Assembly: GCF_963668215.1 (NCBI RefSeq)
Contig: NZ_OY764190.1
Span: 1,488,001-1,552,000 of the forward strand
Source: an uncultured Desulfosarcina sp.
GTDB lineage: Bacteria; Desulfobacterota; Desulfobacteria; Desulfobacterales; Desulfosarcinaceae
Reading direction: 5' to 3'
DNA length: 64,000 nucleotides
In this document: one piece after another, positions 62,690-64,000 of the stretch
Position numbering within the stretch: position 1 is the stretch's first letter
Layout of the letters: each line of letters starts with the position of its first letter
Position numbers and translations under genes: made by a program
The notes under the pieces: model-generated
Told to the model about the DNA's origin: nothing
What the model saw: the letters and a program-made list of their open reading frames with translations, nothing else
The model's database searches: none

Positions 62690-63151
62690 TCAGCGATTGT
62701 TCTTTCGTTCCCGCTCCAGCTCCCGCTTCTGGTCGCGTCGCCGAATGGTTTCCCGTTTGTCATGACTCTGCTTGCCCCTGGCCAATGCCAGATCGAGCTT
62801 GGCCTTGCCGTCTTTGAAATAGAGTTTCAACGGTACGAGCGCGTATCCCTTTTCATTGACCTTGCCGTAGAGCTTTTTGATTTCATGCTTGTGCAGCAGG
62901 AGCTTTCTCGGGCGCAGTGGATCATGATTGTTGTAATAGGCAAACGGGTATGCCCCGATATGCATCTGGTAAACGAAAACCTCTCCGTTTTTGATCCGGG
63001 CGTAGGAATCCTTGAGGTTGGCCTTGCCCATTCTCAGGGATTTCACCTCGGTGCCCACCAGCGCGATCCCGGCTTCGTAGCGGTCTTCGATGATGTAATC
63101 GTGGCGGGCCTTGCGGTTTTCAGCCACCAGTTTGATCGAATGCTTGCCCAC
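62690..63151 (-). CDS. smpB: SsrA-binding protein SmpB
   Basis: 153 aa from a GTG at 63151, with GAGGAG eight bases upstream and three bases after the ptsI stop. Motifs are [20 protein letters not shown], then [20 protein letters not shown] and the basic C-terminal tail [20 protein letters not shown]. It binds tmRNA and delivers it to stalled ribosomes. No tmRNA was seen in this window, though ssrA is often close to smpB. Confidence 0.96.
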   Translation of the reverse strand: MGKHSIKLVAENRKARHDYIIEDRYEAGIALVGTEVKSLRMGKANLKDSYARIKNGEVFVYQMHIGAYPFAYYNNHDPLRPRKLLLHKHEIKKLYGKVNEKGYALVPLKLYFKDGKAKLDLALARGKQSHDKRETIRRRDQKRELERERKNNR

Positions 63152-63153
63152 GG

Positions 63154-64000
63154 CTACAGCTCCTCATGGTCGGGTTCGGGCCTCCCGACCGTTTCACCGA
63201 AAGAACGCTCGAGCAGATCCTGAACCTCTTCGCAGGTTGTCATGGCCATTGCCTTTTCGATGAAAGGAGCGATCGTTTCGGTATCGATCGACCGAATGGC
63301 GCTTTTTACCATGGGGATGGCCTGGGGGTTCATGCTCAGTTCATCCACGCCCAACCCCAGCAAAAGGGGTGCAAAGAGCGGATCCGCGGCCATTTCACCG
63401 CACATGTCCGTCTGGATGCCCTTTTCCCTGGCCGCATCGCAGGTTCGTTTGATCATCCACAAGATGGCCGGGTGCAGCGGCTTGTGAAGGTGGGCCACAT
63501 GCCGGTTGTTGCGATCGATGGCCAGGGTATACTGGATCAGGTCGTTGGTGCCGATGCTGAAAAAATCGACCTTTTCCGCCAGGGTATCGGCGGTGATCAC
63601 GGCCGAGGGGACCTCGATCATAATCCCGACGGGGACGTCCCGCTTGTGAGCGATCCCCTGCTGAATCAGGCTGTCGGCTGCATCGTCCAGCAATGCCATG
63701 GCCTGCTCGACCTCCGATATGCCCGAGATCATGGGGATGAGGATCCGGACGTTGCCATGGGCGGCGGCCCTTAAGATGGCGCGCAGCTGGGTTTTGAAAA
63801 TTTCGGGCTTCTTGAGGCAATACCGGATCGCCCTGAGTCCCAGCGCCGGGTTGAGTTCCCGGTTGTCGCGGATGTAATTCACCGCCTTGTCGCCATTGAT
63901 GTCCAGGGTCCGGATGGTTACCGGCCGATCCCCCATCACGTCGATCACGTCTTTGTAATTCTCGAAAAGGATATCCTCGCCGGGAAAATCCGACCGGCTG
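63154..64000 (-). CDS. ptsI: Phosphoenolpyruvate-protein phosphotransferase (enzyme I), C-terminal part
   Basis: The last 281 residues are visible; the gene runs off the right edge (the frame stays open through [20 protein letters not shown]). PEP-binding domain motifs are [26 protein letters not shown] and [17 protein letters not shown]. The catalytic cysteine lies in [12 protein letters not shown]. The phospho-histidine domain is outside the window. The full protein should be about 580-590 aa. It opens the ptsI-smpB-DUF2062-ksgA-response regulator run; in deltaproteobacteria enzyme I often serves regulatory PTS circuits instead of sugar uptake. Confidence 0.94.
   Translation of the reverse strand, partial: SRSDFPGEDILFENYKDVIDVMGDRPVTIRTLDINGDKAVNYIRDNRELNPALGLRAIRYCLKKPEIFKTQLRAILRAAAHGNVRILIPMISGISEVEQAMALLDDAADSLIQQGIAHKRDVPVGIMIEVPSAVITADTLAEKVDFFSIGTNDLIQYTLAIDRNNRHVAHLHKPLHPAILWMIKRTCDAAREKGIQTDMCGEMAADPLFAPLLLGLGVDELSMNPQAIPMVKSAIRSIDTETIAPFIEKAMAMTTCEEVQDLLERSFGETVGRPEPDHEEL

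Noticed and set aside
1..64000. CRISPR arrays, tRNA, rRNA, tmRNA, insertion-sequence transposases and prophage genes
   Set aside because: Looked for on both strands; no regularly spaced direct repeats, clover-leaf segments or transposase/integrase motifs were recognised.

Overview
The window reads as the chromosome of an anaerobic Desulfobacterota (deltaproteobacterial) sulfate reducer, probably near Desulfosarcina/Desulfobacteraceae. The grounds are a complete tmcDCBA operon with a tetraheme type II cytochrome c3, a selenocysteine-containing periplasmic formate dehydrogenase, and several regulator types common in that group. Genus-level placement is inference; no rRNA or tRNA gene was seen. 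Most of the sequence is moderately GC-rich. Low-GC pockets occur at 180-260, 15470-16050 and 44690-46460.

Layout. 1-11206: the start of an unknown gene with a candidate sigma-54 promoter, a PAS/sigma-54 activator, fdhE, fdhB and the Sec-type fdhA, then a large MalT/BTAD-like regulator and a receiver-STAS protein. 11374-15468: tmcD-tmcC-tmcB-tmcA plus a single-domain response regulator. Periplasmic formate or H2 oxidation would load the c3 pool, and Tmc would pass electrons to the cytoplasm. 15473-17024: a ParE/RelE-Phd toxin-antitoxin pair, a decayed fragment and an Fn3-like protein. 17046-25137: a porin, Tat-exported alkyl sulfatase and DUF1254 operon downstream of a very large cyclase/ATPase/TPR regulator. 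25423-36808: LysE, MerR plus SRPBCC, DJ-1, patatin, DsrE, cardiolipin synthase, FtsH, DUF4124, a MotAB-like pair and an EamA transporter.

37381-44409 is the glycine cleavage/lipoate cluster: an Lrp-type regulator, then gcvT-gcvH-gcvPA-gcvPB and lipB-lipA with ATGA overlaps. It provides both the lipoyl-H protein system and the enzymes that attach lipoate. 44694-46462 is a low-GC pair of orphan genes, one with an HEPN-like R-x4-H motif. 46981-53181 holds a Cache/PAS histidine kinase with a NarL-type regulator, an acyl-CoA synthetase and a permease. 53305-57548 holds MazEF, a TrpB2-type tryptophan synthase overlapping a small Cys-rich gene, a rubredoxin-like exported protein overlapping an alpha/beta hydrolase, and the C-terminal stump of a lost acyl-CoA synthetase. 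57850-64000 holds AIM24/DUF533 proteins, TrmO and a ptsI-smpB-DUF2062-ksgA-response regulator operon running off the right edge.

The most unusual non-coding content is a set of long palindromic intergenic elements. A 26-bp perfect inverted repeat at 36893 has a second, truncated and inverted copy at 49854. Two giant hairpins (37212-37354 and 57573-57717) share a conserved apex, CCTC-N3-ATAT-N4-WATATGCCTSCGG, but have unrelated self-complementary arms.
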